Below are positions 18,004-26,774 of a stretch of 64,000 nucleotides of DNA, piece by piece. The translations under genes and the position numbers were made by a program. Source of the DNA: Bacteroidales bacterium (GTDB lineage Bacteria > Bacteroidota > Bacteroidia > Bacteroidales > P3). The stretch's first letter is position 1. Each line of letters opens with the position of its first letter. The notes below the pieces were generated by a model that was not told where the DNA came from, ran no database searches, and was given only the letters and a program-made list of their open reading frames with translations. The DNA lies in assembly GCA_017469625.1 (NCBI GenBank), contig JAFUGA010000060.1, positions 1 to 64,000 of the forward strand, written 5' to 3'.

Positions 18004-18828
18004 ATGAATCCATTTGAAGAAAGGAAAAAGAGGGACGAGGTTATAAGAAAAGCCATGAGTACAATAAAGCATATAGTTGCTGTAGGTAGTGGAAAAGGTG
18101 GGGTAGGTAAAAGTACAGTGGCAGCAAATTTGGCTATATCTTTGGCGAATAAAGGTTTGAAAGTAGGTCTTGCAGATGCAGACGTTTATGGTCCTTCTAT
18201 ACCAACACTTTTCAATATACCCAAAGCAGAAATCTATGCTACAAAAGAAGACGACAAAGAATGGATGTTGCCTATGGAGAAATACGGAATAAAACTTATG
18301 TCAATAGGTTTTATGGTTGATGAAAAATCTCCACTTATTTGGAGAGGACCGATGGCTTCCAATGCTTTGACACAACTTTTGAGCGAAACCTATTGGGGAG
18401 AATTAGATTACCTTATATTAGATATGCCTCCTGGAACAGGGGATATTCAACTTACATTGGTACAAACATTTAATCCAACGGCAGCACTCTTTGTTTGCAC
18501 TCCGCAACAAGTAGCGGTGGCAGACGTTAGAAGAGCCATAAAAATGTTTGACAACGATGATATAAAGGTTCCTATACTTGGTTTGGTTGAAAATATGGCT
18601 TATTTTACTCCTGCAGAGTTACCAAATAATAAATACTACATATTTGGAAAAGATGGTGGCGTAAGATTGGCAGAAGAGTTGAACATAGACTTTTTAGGAC
18701 AAATTCCTATTTCATGTTCTGTATCAGAATCAAATGATAACGGAGTTCCCGTATCTGTAAATAAAGGAACTATAGAAGCAAATGCTTTTGAACAACTTGC
18801 AAATAAAGTAATAGAAAAGATAAATTAA
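18004..18828 (+). CDS. mrp: Mrp/NBP35-type Fe-S carrier ATPase (ApbC), lacking the N-terminal MIP18 domain
   Basis: 274 residues. The deviant Walker A GSGKGGVGKST lies at residues 28-38, with Lys31 and Lys36. DADVYGPSIPTLF and LDMPPGTGDIQLTL are the family's switch motifs, and VENMAYFTPAELPNNKYYIFG is the form common in Bacteroidota, which lacks the CxxC found in many other Mrp proteins. The family binds and transfers Fe-S clusters in the cytosol. Typical Bacteroidales Mrp proteins are about 360 residues with a MIP18/DUF59 domain in front; here the protein begins just before the P-loop domain and no such domain is encoded upstream. An nfu gene follows 21 bp later, consistent with a shared Fe-S role. 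Confidence 0.92.
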   Translation: MNPFEERKKRDEVIRKAMSTIKHIVAVGSGKGGVGKSTVAANLAISLANKGLKVGLADADVYGPSIPTLFNIPKAEIYATKEDDKEWMLPMEKYGIKLMSIGFMVDEKSPLIWRGPMASNALTQLLSETYWGELDYLILDMPPGTGDIQLTLVQTFNPTAALFVCTPQQVAVADVRRAIKMFDNDDIKVPILGLVENMAYFTPAELPNNKYYIFGKDGGVRLAEELNIDFLGQIPISCSVSESNDNGVPVSVNKGTIEANAFEQLANKVIEKIN

Positions 18829-18849
18829 AACAATAAAAATAGAAATTTT

Positions 18850-19107
18850 ATGACACCTGAAGAAAGACAGACTTTGGAAGCCAAAGTTAAAAATGCGATA
18901 GAACAGATACGTCCATATCTTCAACAAGATGGAGGAGATATTGCTTTTGTTTCGCTAACAGATGATAAGGTAGTAAATGTAGAATTGCAAGGGCATTGCG
19001 GTTCTTGTCCTTATGCTATGATGACGTTGAAACAAAATGTAGAATTGGCTATACAAGACGCTATACCAGAAATAAAATCTGTAGAAAACATAAAAGCACT
19101 TGAATAA
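18850..19107 (+). CDS. NifU-like scaffold domain protein (Nfu)
   Basis: 85 residues, a stand-alone C-terminal NifU domain. It has RPYLQQDGGDIAFVSL and the cluster-binding GHCGSCPYAMMTLKQNVE with CxxC at about residues 51-54. It probably holds a [4Fe-4S] cluster for delivery to target enzymes. It lies 21 bp behind mrp and is likely co-transcribed with it. Confidence 0.9.
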   Translation: MTPEERQTLEAKVKNAIEQIRPYLQQDGGDIAFVSLTDDKVVNVELQGHCGSCPYAMMTLKQNVELAIQDAIPEIKSVENIKALE

Positions 19108-19154
19108 AAATTTTTTTCCAAAATATATAAAACAACTTAAAAACTATAAGCACT

Positions 19155-19691
19155 ATGATTTATACGAAAAAAGGAGATGATGGAACAACATCATTGGTAG
19201 GGGGAACAAGAGTAAAAAAGTATGATATAAGAGTTCAAGCCTATGGAGAAATAGATGAATTGGTTAGTTTGTTAGGATACATTACTACACTTATAAAAAG
19301 CGATGACAGAAAAAGCGAGTTAATAGTCATTCAAAACAAACTATTTGTCTGTGAAAGCATTGTGGCTTGTGAATCTCAAGAAATACTTGAAAAGATGGAC
19401 ACAATATTAGATGTAGATATTACATACCTTGAAAAGAAGATAGATAATATGACAGAAGAATTGCCACCTTTGAAACAGTTTATCATACCATCCGGTTCCC
19501 AAACAGCATGTCTGTTGCATGTAGCAAGAACAAAATGTAGAAAATGTGAAAGACTATGTGTTGAAGTTGCAGATAAATTTGGTTTAAACCCTAATGTATT
19601 AAGTTATTTAAACCGTTTGTCAGATTATCTATTCACTTACGCTCGTTTTGTTATGAGAGAAAAACACAGACCTGAAAGATTTTGGAAATAG
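19155..19691 (+). CDS. Cob(I)alamin adenosyltransferase, PduO type
   Basis: 178 residues. The N-terminal ATP loop TKKGDDGTTSLVGGTRVKK is followed by VQAYGEIDELVSLLGY, and a helical bundle carries the conserved CRKCERLCVE and NRLSDYLFTYAR. The enzyme adenosylates Co(I) corrinoid to adenosylcobalamin using ATP. The cobalamin riboswitch 1.2 kb downstream suggests that this organism scavenges B12. It follows nfu by about 47 bp and is probably in the same transcript. Confidence 0.95.
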   Translation: MIYTKKGDDGTTSLVGGTRVKKYDIRVQAYGEIDELVSLLGYITTLIKSDDRKSELIVIQNKLFVCESIVACESQEILEKMDTILDVDITYLEKKIDNMTEELPPLKQFIIPSGSQTACLLHVARTKCRKCERLCVEVADKFGLNPNVLSYLNRLSDYLFTYARFVMREKHRPERFWK

Positions 19692-19746
19692 AAAGACGAG
19701 ATAAAATTACAAAAGTATAAACACAAAAAACAAAAGATAGATAGTT

Positions 19747-19968
19747 ATGTATTGGAGTTTAGAATTAGCATCACACTTAGAAGATGCACCATGGCCTGCT
19801 ACTAAAGAAGAACTTATAGACTTCGCTCAAAGGAGTGGAGCTCCTATAGAAGTAGTGGAAAACCTTATGGAGATAGAGGACGAGGGCGATGTCTATGACT
19901 CTATAGAAGATATATGGCCAGATTATCCTACAAAGGACGACTTCTTCTTTGATGACGAAGAATATTAA
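19747..19968 (+). CDS. DUF2795 family small acidic protein
   Basis: 73 residues. It begins MYWSLELASHLEDAPWPATKEEL and continues with IDFAQRSGAPIEVVENLMEIED and a very acidic C-terminus (PTKDDFFFDDEEY). This matches the small Bacteroidota DUF2795 proteins. Function is unknown and the protein should be cytosolic. It sits in the adenosyltransferase-to-CPBP run. Confidence 0.85.
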   Translation: MYWSLELASHLEDAPWPATKEELIDFAQRSGAPIEVVENLMEIEDEGDVYDSIEDIWPDYPTKDDFFFDDEEY

Positions 19969-19983
19969 GCCATATAATGTATT

Positions 19984-20790
19984 ATGCTTTTTGATAGAAA
20001 TAGCAAACCTTTAACAAAATTTTTAGGACTTCTAATCATTGTAGCCACAATGTTTGTAATCGTTGCAGTGGCTACAGTGATTTTTTATTCTTTTTTAGGA
20101 AAGTCTATAAGTAATCTTTCTATGGGAGAATCCATTGTTTTACAATCTATTTACACTATTTTGATGATGGGTTTTCCTATGATTGTATATGACTATGTGT
20201 TTTCATCAAAGGAAAATACTCTGAAATCTTTATCCGTTACTCCTTCGTTCAAATGGGTTTTGTTGGCAATGCTACTTTTGTTTATTTCAAACTTTCTTGT
20301 ACAAATAGTAGCAACGCCGGATAATGATGAAATAATAAGGTCGTGGAGTAAAGACGCAACAATAGGAAGATATGTTTTGTTGCTTATAGTCGTTGCATTG
20401 CTACCAGCAGTTTGTGAAGAACTGCTGTTTAGAAAAGGAATACAAACCCTACTTATATCAATAACAAAAAATGCTTTTGCAGGTATAATATTGGCTTCAA
20501 TGATTTTTTCTCTATTTCACGGAGATATGTCAAATTTTCTTGCAAGGACTATACTTGGTTTTGTACTTGGAATAGTATATTATTATTCTAAAAATCTGTG
20601 GGTAAATATTACAGCACATTTTCTGAATAATGCTTTTATTGTAACAGTATATTGTTTTGATATAAAGATGTTTGTGGATAATGAAACTACAGAAAATACT
20701 CCTCTTTCCTATGTTTTGGCACTTGTTTCTTTGTTGCTAATAATTGCTTTTATTCTCTACCAAGAAAAATATAAAAAAGTAGAAAATTAA
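19984..20790 (+). CDS. CPBP family intramembrane glutamic protease
   Basis: 268 residues with about seven or eight hydrophobic segments. The CPBP motifs are in order: EELLFRKGIQ (motif 1, EExxxR, about residue 141), FSLFHGD (motif 2, FxxxH), and ITAHFLNNAF (motif 3 His). This is the Rce1/ABI family of membrane proteases; the substrate is unknown. It starts 15 bp after the DUF2795 stop, so the genes are probably in one operon. Confidence 0.9.
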   Translation: MLFDRNSKPLTKFLGLLIIVATMFVIVAVATVIFYSFLGKSISNLSMGESIVLQSIYTILMMGFPMIVYDYVFSSKENTLKSLSVTPSFKWVLLAMLLLFISNFLVQIVATPDNDEIIRSWSKDATIGRYVLLLIVVALLPAVCEELLFRKGIQTLLISITKNAFAGIILASMIFSLFHGDMSNFLARTILGFVLGIVYYYSKNLWVNITAHFLNNAFIVTVYCFDIKMFVDNETTENTPLSYVLALVSLLLIIAFILYQEKYKKVEN

Positions 20791-20818
20791 AGAACAATAG
20801 CAAAAAATTAGAAAAAAA

Positions 20819-20851
20819 TTTGTTTAAATCAAAATTTAATACGTAACTTTG
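20819..20851 (+). promoter_or_regulatory. Promoter of the cobalamin riboswitch transcript
   Basis: TTTG (20819-20822), a 21-bp spacer and TAACTTTG (20844-20851). The start site would fall at about 20857-20859, the first base of the riboswitch P1 stem. Confidence 0.8.
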
Positions 20852-20858
20852 CACTCAT

Positions 20859-21038
20859 AATTATGGTTCATTGTATATAAATGTACTTTGATTAAAAGGG
20901 AAACAGGTGAAAGTCCTGTACAGTCCCGCTGCTGTAATCTCAGACAAAGGCTTTCAATAATTAAAACCACTGAAACTATCTCAAACATTTCGGGAAGGTA
21001 ATTGAAAGAAAGAGTAAGTCAGAAGACCTGCCATAATT
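20859..21038 (+). promoter_or_regulatory. Cobalamin (B12) riboswitch
   Basis: P1 is AATTATGG (20859-20866) paired with CCATAATT (21031-21038). Inside are the conserved AAAGGGAAACAGGTGAAAGTCC core, the CAGTCCCGCTGCTGTAA segment (B12 box) and GTCAGAAGACCTGCC at the 3' side. Downstream, TTATTACCTT (21050-21059) can pair imperfectly with AAGGATAATGA, a likely expression-platform hairpin. The RNA should reduce expression of the following gene when adenosylcobalamin or cobalamin is bound. Confidence 0.95.
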
Positions 21039-21184
21039 CCAAGATTTGGTTATTACCTTCGAGGAAAGGATAATGACAATGTTGTTTGTTATTTTTTTGG
21101 TACTTTTCTTCAAAAGTAGTGAATCAATCTTGGTGTGAATTTTTTTGAATAAAAAAATGTTAAACTAAAATGATAAACGAAACA

Positions 21185-22831
21185 ATGAAGAAAAGTATTT
21201 TTTTTATTGCTATGGTGATAGGAAGTTTCTATACTATGGCACAATGGGACGGAGCCATTGGAACAGACGGTTGTCAGGCTATAAGCCAAAACGATAACTC
21301 TATAATAGCATGGGCAAAAGGTGTAGAGGTAAACAGAGGTACTTGGGGCTATGGAGATGAACGAATAGCTACATACGGAGAACCTTATCAAGCACTTGGT
21401 AAACCAGATTCTACAACTACAACAGCAGTATCTTTAGGTGAAGGTGGTAGTGCCGTTATTACCTTTGACCGTCCTATAATCAATGGAACAGGAAAAGACT
21501 TTGTAGTATTTGAAAATGCATTTGGTCCAGACTTCTTAGAGTTGGCTTTTGTTGAAGTATCATCAGACGGAGTTAATTATTTCAGATTTCCAGCACAAAC
21601 AACATCGTACAACAACGAACAAACACCTGCTGAGGGTAGAGGTGCAGAACGCTACAACAACCTTGCAGGAAAATATGAACTTGGTTTCGGTGTAGGATTT
21701 GACCTTGACGAGTTGGAAGACAATTCTTTGTTGGACAAAAACAATATTCGTTTTGTACGTCTAATAGATGTAATGGACGGGATAAGTACAGACAGTGAAG
21801 GAAATATAATTTATGATGGACTTTCTTGGGCAACCTATTCTCAAGGTTTTGACCTTACGGGTGTAGGTGTTATAAACGGTGGAGAACCTTACAGTATTGC
21901 AGATTTTGAAAACTCAAATTGGATAACAGATGTTAATACATACGAAATCATAGATATGAATTCAAACTATGATGTATTAGAAGATGGTGTTTATACAAAG
22001 AATCATTTCTCAAATGGTATGAATTTCCAAGGAACAGGTTATTATATGGAAGAATATAGTTGGTTTATGGCAATGGGATTTGGTGCAAGTAACATCACAG
22101 ATGAAACAGTGGCAACAGGAAATAGCCAAAACCCTGCAAATTACTACACTTCAGCAAGTAAATATGCTTTAGAGGGACTTGGAAAGACTTATTTGCACGC
22201 ATATTTTTCTTCTTGGGATTTTGCAACAACAGAACATAATATAGTAAAGGCAGAAAATAATCAACCTTTCTACCCACAAGGTGTTTATGTTTCACAATCT
22301 TTGGCTTGTTATGAAAACTTATTGACATCTACAACCGATGATTTATTCTTGAAAATCACAGCAATAGGTTACAATGAAGAAGGAGAACAAACAGGTACTT
22401 CTGAAATATATCTATTCAAAGCAGAAAATGGAGATACAACTAATCATAAAGATTGGAGATATTTAAACCTTGCAAATTTAGGACAAGTAAGCAAGATAGC
22501 ATTTACTTTAGAGTGCAACGATTATAATGTTGCTGCATACTTCTGTTTAGATAATTTTGTTTATAAAACAACAGAAGATTCTTACAATAACACAATAGCA
22601 CAAAACGATATAAAGGTAAATATTTATCCAAATCCTGCAAAAGATTTTGTAAATATAAATGTAGAAGAAAATTCTGTATTACAGTTGTTTGATATACAAG
22701 GAAGACTATTGCAAACAACAAATATAAATGCAGGAAACACAACAATAAATACTAACAATTTACACGGAACATACTTTGTTAAGATAATATCTGACAATAA
22801 AGTTTCTACAAAGAAATTGATAGTAAAATAA
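21185..22831 (+). CDS. T9SS-secreted DUF4465 protein under B12 riboswitch control
   Basis: 548 residues from ATG 21185, which begins the signal peptide KKSIFFIAMVIGSFYTMAQ; the open frame extends 15 bp further upstream but that start is less likely. The N-terminal domain (about 20-230: AVITFDRPIINGTGKDFVVFEN, FLELAFVEVSSDG) is a beta-sandwich of cell-surface type. The second domain (about 240-460) fits DUF4465: YPQGVYVSQSLACYENL, DDLFLKITAIGYNEEGEQTGTSEIYLF, YFCLDNF. The end is a type A T9SS sorting domain (VNIYPNPAKDFVNI...TKKLIVK). DUF4465 proteins occur in Bacteroides B12-uptake loci, and some surface proteins of such loci bind B12 directly; I infer that this one captures or hands over corrinoids at the surface. 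No btuB lies next to it. Confidence 0.85.
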   Translation: MKKSIFFIAMVIGSFYTMAQWDGAIGTDGCQAISQNDNSIIAWAKGVEVNRGTWGYGDERIATYGEPYQALGKPDSTTTTAVSLGEGGSAVITFDRPIINGTGKDFVVFENAFGPDFLELAFVEVSSDGVNYFRFPAQTTSYNNEQTPAEGRGAERYNNLAGKYELGFGVGFDLDELEDNSLLDKNNIRFVRLIDVMDGISTDSEGNIIYDGLSWATYSQGFDLTGVGVINGGEPYSIADFENSNWITDVNTYEIIDMNSNYDVLEDGVYTKNHFSNGMNFQGTGYYMEEYSWFMAMGFGASNITDETVATGNSQNPANYYTSASKYALEGLGKTYLHAYFSSWDFATTEHNIVKAENNQPFYPQGVYVSQSLACYENLLTSTTDDLFLKITAIGYNEEGEQTGTSEIYLFKAENGDTTNHKDWRYLNLANLGQVSKIAFTLECNDYNVAAYFCLDNFVYKTTEDSYNNTIAQNDIKVNIYPNPAKDFVNINVEENSVLQLFDIQGRLLQTTNINAGNTTINTNNLHGTYFVKIISDNKVSTKKLIVK

Positions 22832-22867
22832 CAGTAAAATCTCATAATGGGAGTGTTTTTATTTCTT

Positions 22868-22899
22868 GACTGCCGTTTTTACGGCAGTCTTTTTCTTTT
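22868..22899 (+). terminator. Terminator of the DUF4465 gene
   Basis: GACTGCCG and CGGCAGTC form a stem with a TTTTTA loop, followed by TTTTTCTTTT. Array D begins two bases later. Confidence 0.92.
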
Positions 22900-22900
22900 G

Positions 22901-23026
22901 TAAAACGAAGTTTTAAAAACCTAAAACAAAGAAAGAATTTTCTAAAACAAAGTTCTATAAAAATAAAACAAAGAGATAGAAATCTAAAACAAAGTTCTAC
23001 AAAAATAAAACAAAGTTTTATGGTAA
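22901..23026. repeat. Array D of the 21-bp repeat (6 forward units)
   Basis: Six exact 21-bp units, all starting TAAAACAAAG or TAAAACGAAG, directly behind the terminator of the DUF4465 gene. Confidence 0.88.
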
Positions 23027-23037
23027 GTATGTGGTAA

Positions 23038-23126
23038 TTTAGAACAGTAAAACTATGTTCTAAAATTCTTTTTTAGTATTTTATTAGTAAGAATTTAAGA
23101 AAAGAAAGCGAAGAATAGAACACTTT
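23038..23126. repeat. Possible decayed copy of the ~116-bp companion element
   Basis: It has ends TTTAGAACAGTAAA (23038-23051) and TAGAACACTT (23117-23126) and an internal AAGAAAAGAAAG, but the length (89 bp) and the order of the ends differ from the three good copies. The remaining DNA up to 23296 is AT-rich leader sequence. Confidence 0.35.
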
Positions 23127-23296
23127 TATTATTAAACAACTAAATATTGTTGAAAAATAAGAATAGGGTGCCATACAATAAAATTAAAAAAAATCTGTTT
23201 TAAAGTTTAGTTGTACGATATATTGATAAGTTTTTGAGATATATTGGTGTGAAAATTGTTTTTTACATACATATAAAATAGAACATAAGAAAGAAT

Positions 23297-26200
23297 ATGA
23301 GATACGTAAAGATAATATTTCTGTTTTTGAGTCTAACACTCTCTTATTTTGCAAGTGCGGACGGAGTTTATCACCCTGAAAATTCTGTACTTGCTACAGG
23401 AAAATGGTATAGTGTAAAGATAGCCTCAGATGGAGTTTATAAACTCACTTACAATGATTTCATAAATTTGGGCTTTACTTCTGAGGATATAGATTTTGAT
23501 AATATAAGTATATTTGGCAATGGGGGAGAGCCTATAAACGATGTAAATGCACTCTATACACGTTCAGATTTACAGGAAAATGCTATCTATGTGAATAAAG
23601 CAGAAAGGTATGTTCTATTTTATGCAACGGCAACAAGTAGAACTAATTATAATTATTTGGATTCTATTTTTACATTCTCATTACACAGATTTTCAGATAT
23701 TTCTACTTATTTTATAACCTTTGATGAACATATTGGTGAAAAGAAAAGAATAACAAACAAGGAGCAAATAACGGATTATGATGAAGAATATTCAACAGCA
23801 AAAGATTATTTCTATCATAAAAGAGAACTTGTCAATATAGCAGAAAGGGGGGATTTGTGGATGGGTGAAATTCTTTTGCCTACAGCCACCGATATTCAAA
23901 TACCTATGACACTGCCAAATATATCATCTTCCTATCCTGCAAAGATGGAGGTGAGAATGGCAGCAAGTGTGTCTTCAAACACTACTTTTGATTTTAAAAT
24001 AGGTAATACATCTTTGGGTTATGCAGGTATAACTCCAGCCAATACTTCCACAGTTTATGCTCGTTTTACAACATTTGCCAAAAGTTTGGATATATCAACA
24101 CCTTCCAATAATCTTAACATACATCTCAATAGTACAAACTCCATAGATAGAGCATGGTTGGACTATGTTTTGGTTAATTATACTAAAAACCTAACATACA
24201 ATAATAGTTATCTAAGATTTTATTCCACACAAAGAAATGGTGAAAAGATAAGATACACAATAGATAACGTTAGAACAAACAATGTTATGGTATGGGACGT
24301 ATCCGATATTTTGAGCGTTAAGAAAATAGAAAACACAACCATAGAAAATTCTAAGTTATCTTTCAATGTTTTGGGTGATACTTTAAGAACTTTTGTTGTT
24401 TTGTCGGGTTCTTCTTTTCCTACTCCTATTTTGGGAGATAGTGTTCCTAATCAAAACTTACATGCTTTAGAACCTATGGATTTTCTTATAGTTTCGCACA
24501 AAAAGTTTTTAAATCCAGCGGATTCTTTGGCAAACATACATAGACGACACGATGGTATAACGGTTAAGGTTGTAGATGTAGAGCAGGTTTATAACGAATT
24601 TTCTTCTGGTACAAAAGATTTTCTTGCAATAAGAGAGTTTTTAAGAATGCTTTATTCAAAATATAAACCTACAGAACAACAACCTAAAAATATCTTGCTT
24701 TTTGGTGATGGTACATACGATAATAAGAATATTTTGGGTTACGATAATAATTATATACCTACTTATCAAGCAAAAGGCACTTTCTCAACAGGCGGAGAGG
24801 TTTATACAAGCGATGATGTTCTTGCTTGTTTAAGGGACGATGCTACCAACAACGTTAGAGATTCCCTTTTGATAGGTGTGGGTAGAATAACAGCAAATGA
24901 CACTGTGGAGGCGTACAATATTATAAATAAGTGCGAAAGATACCTTTTGAAACAAGATTTGAAAGACGGAGAAGATGGAGAATGGAGAAATAAAGTAATG
25001 CTGACTTCGGACGATGCAGATGTTATGTCTGAGTTGTACTTTATAAATAATGCAGAAAATATTTACTATCAAATAGACGAAACACAACCTTGTCTGAATG
25101 TTTATAAGATATATTCAGATGCTTTTAAAGAATACACATCTTCTTCTGGTGCTACTTACCCAGACGCTACTAATTCTATAAATGATAAGATGAGAAAAGG
25201 TGTTCTTCTTTTCAACTATTTAGGACACGGTTCTTACGACCATTTATCAGGAGAAAGACTTATAACAAAAAGTAATATAGAGAGTTGGAATAATTATAAT
25301 AGACTACCTCTTATGATTACTTCTACATGTGAATTTGCTCGTTACGATATGGTAGATAAACAGGCTGCAGGAGAATACATTGTTTCCACACCGGGAGGAG
25401 GTGGTATAGCCTTGATAGCAGCAGCAAGAAAAATATCTTCAAACGATGGTATAAACAAAAACTTGCATAGATTTGCAGTAGAAAGAAAAGCAGACGGTTC
25501 TACTTATACATTTGGGGAAGTTATGATGAATGCCAAGAATAATACATCTTTATATACAGCAGAAAGGAGTATTTCTCTTATAGGCGACCCTGCTTTGAGA
25601 ATATCATTGCCAAAGTATAACATTAGAACGTTGCAGATAAATAACTCTTTGTATGATACTACTTCTAAGATGTTTGTTACCATAGATACTTCGCATGCTC
25701 TTTCTCAAATATATGTAAAAGGAGATATAGTAGATTTTAATGATAACAAAGTAACAGATTTCAACGGCAAGATAAATATCTCCCTTTACGATAAGAAGAG
25801 TAATTATTATACATTGGACAATTCCAATTTAGGAGTTAATTTAGAGTTTGAACTTCAAAACAATATTCTTCATAAAGGCTATACAGAGGTAAATAATGGT
25901 GAGTTTGAATATACGTTTATAGTGCCAAAGGATATTGCATATAATTATGGTTATGCTAAGTTGAGTTATTATGCTAACAATGATTCAGTAGATGCTGCAG
26001 GATATACAAGAGATATAGTTTTAGGTGGTATAAATTCAGATGTAGATTTAAGTGAAGACCGTCCTATAATAAATCTGTATATGAATGACACAAATTTTGT
26101 AGATGGAGCAATGACAGACGAGAATCCTTCTTTGTATGCTATCATCTATGATACTATTCCTATAAATACAGTAGGCTCTGGTTTGGGACATGATATTGTT

Positions 26201-26707
26201 GCACGATTGGATAATGCTGCAAATACATTTGTATTGAATGATTATTATACAACAGATGTAGAAGATATACACAAGGGATATATAACTTATCCATTTAATA
26301 ACTTAACAGATGGTTTGCATACTTTAACCCTTAAGGTTTGGAACGTGTATAACTATTCTTCTGAAGCGACTATAACTTTCAAAGTAGAAAATTCTCAGAA
26401 CAAAGAGTATGTTGCAACCTCGTATCCTAATCCTTTTAAAGAAAGAACAAATCTTCTTGTGAAATACAATCAAGCAGACAATGTAGTAAAAGCACACATA
26501 AGAATATTCAATGCTCAAGGTAGAAAACTGAAAGATATAGATGCTACCCCTTATATCAATACATATAGTGTTGGACCTATAGAATGGGACGGTACTTGCA
26601 ACGGTGGAGGTAGGGTAGGTAATGGAGTATATTATTATGATGTAGAACTTACAACACAATCTGGAGATAAGATAACAAAAATATGCAAAATGCTTGTTGT
26701 AAAGTAA
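23297..26707 (+). CDS. porU: PorU, T9SS C-terminal signal peptidase/sortase
   Basis: 1136 residues. A signal peptide (residues 1-21, ending FASA) is followed by a beta-rich N-part, then the gingipain-like C25 peptidase domain at about 390-760. The catalytic pair is His644 in NYLGHGSYDH and Cys678 in TSTCEFARYD. The C-terminal domain (YPNPFKERTNLLVKY...WDGTCNGGGRVGNGVYYYDV) is FlgD/CHU_C-like. In the known system PorU removes the C-terminal signal of T9SS cargo and joins the protein to A-LPS at the surface, working with PorV. It lies upstream of porV with a 67-bp gap. Confidence 0.95.
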   Translation: MRYVKIIFLFLSLTLSYFASADGVYHPENSVLATGKWYSVKIASDGVYKLTYNDFINLGFTSEDIDFDNISIFGNGGEPINDVNALYTRSDLQENAIYVNKAERYVLFYATATSRTNYNYLDSIFTFSLHRFSDISTYFITFDEHIGEKKRITNKEQITDYDEEYSTAKDYFYHKRELVNIAERGDLWMGEILLPTATDIQIPMTLPNISSSYPAKMEVRMAASVSSNTTFDFKIGNTSLGYAGITPANTSTVYARFTTFAKSLDISTPSNNLNIHLNSTNSIDRAWLDYVLVNYTKNLTYNNSYLRFYSTQRNGEKIRYTIDNVRTNNVMVWDVSDILSVKKIENTTIENSKLSFNVLGDTLRTFVVLSGSSFPTPILGDSVPNQNLHALEPMDFLIVSHKKFLNPADSLANIHRRHDGITVKVVDVEQVYNEFSSGTKDFLAIREFLRMLYSKYKPTEQQPKNILLFGDGTYDNKNILGYDNNYIPTYQAKGTFSTGGEVYTSDDVLACLRDDATNNVRDSLLIGVGRITANDTVEAYNIINKCERYLLKQDLKDGEDGEWRNKVMLTSDDADVMSELYFINNAENIYYQIDETQPCLNVYKIYSDAFKEYTSSSGATYPDATNSINDKMRKGVLLFNYLGHGSYDHLSGERLITKSNIESWNNYNRLPLMITSTCEFARYDMVDKQAAGEYIVSTPGGGGIALIAAARKISSNDGINKNLHRFAVERKADGSTYTFGEVMMNAKNNTSLYTAERSISLIGDPALRISLPKYNIRTLQINNSLYDTTSKMFVTIDTSHALSQIYVKGDIVDFNDNKVTDFNGKINISLYDKKSNYYTLDNSNLGVNLEFELQNNILHKGYTEVNNGEFEYTFIVPKDIAYNYGYAKLSYYANNDSVDAAGYTRDIVLGGINSDVDLSEDRPIINLYMNDTNFVDGAMTDENPSLYAIIYDTIPINTVGSGLGHDIVARLDNAANTFVLNDYYTTDVEDIHKGYITYPFNNLTDGLHTLTLKVWNVYNYSSEATITFKVENSQNKEYVATSYPNPFKERTNLLVKYNQADNVVKAHIRIFNAQGRKLKDIDATPYINTYSVGPIEWDGTCNGGGRVGNGVYYYDVELTTQSGDKITKICKMLVVK

Positions 26708-26774
26708 AAATATAGAATAGAAATACTAAAATTAAAAACAAATCGTTCTTATAACTAAGAAAATTTTTGAAGAT

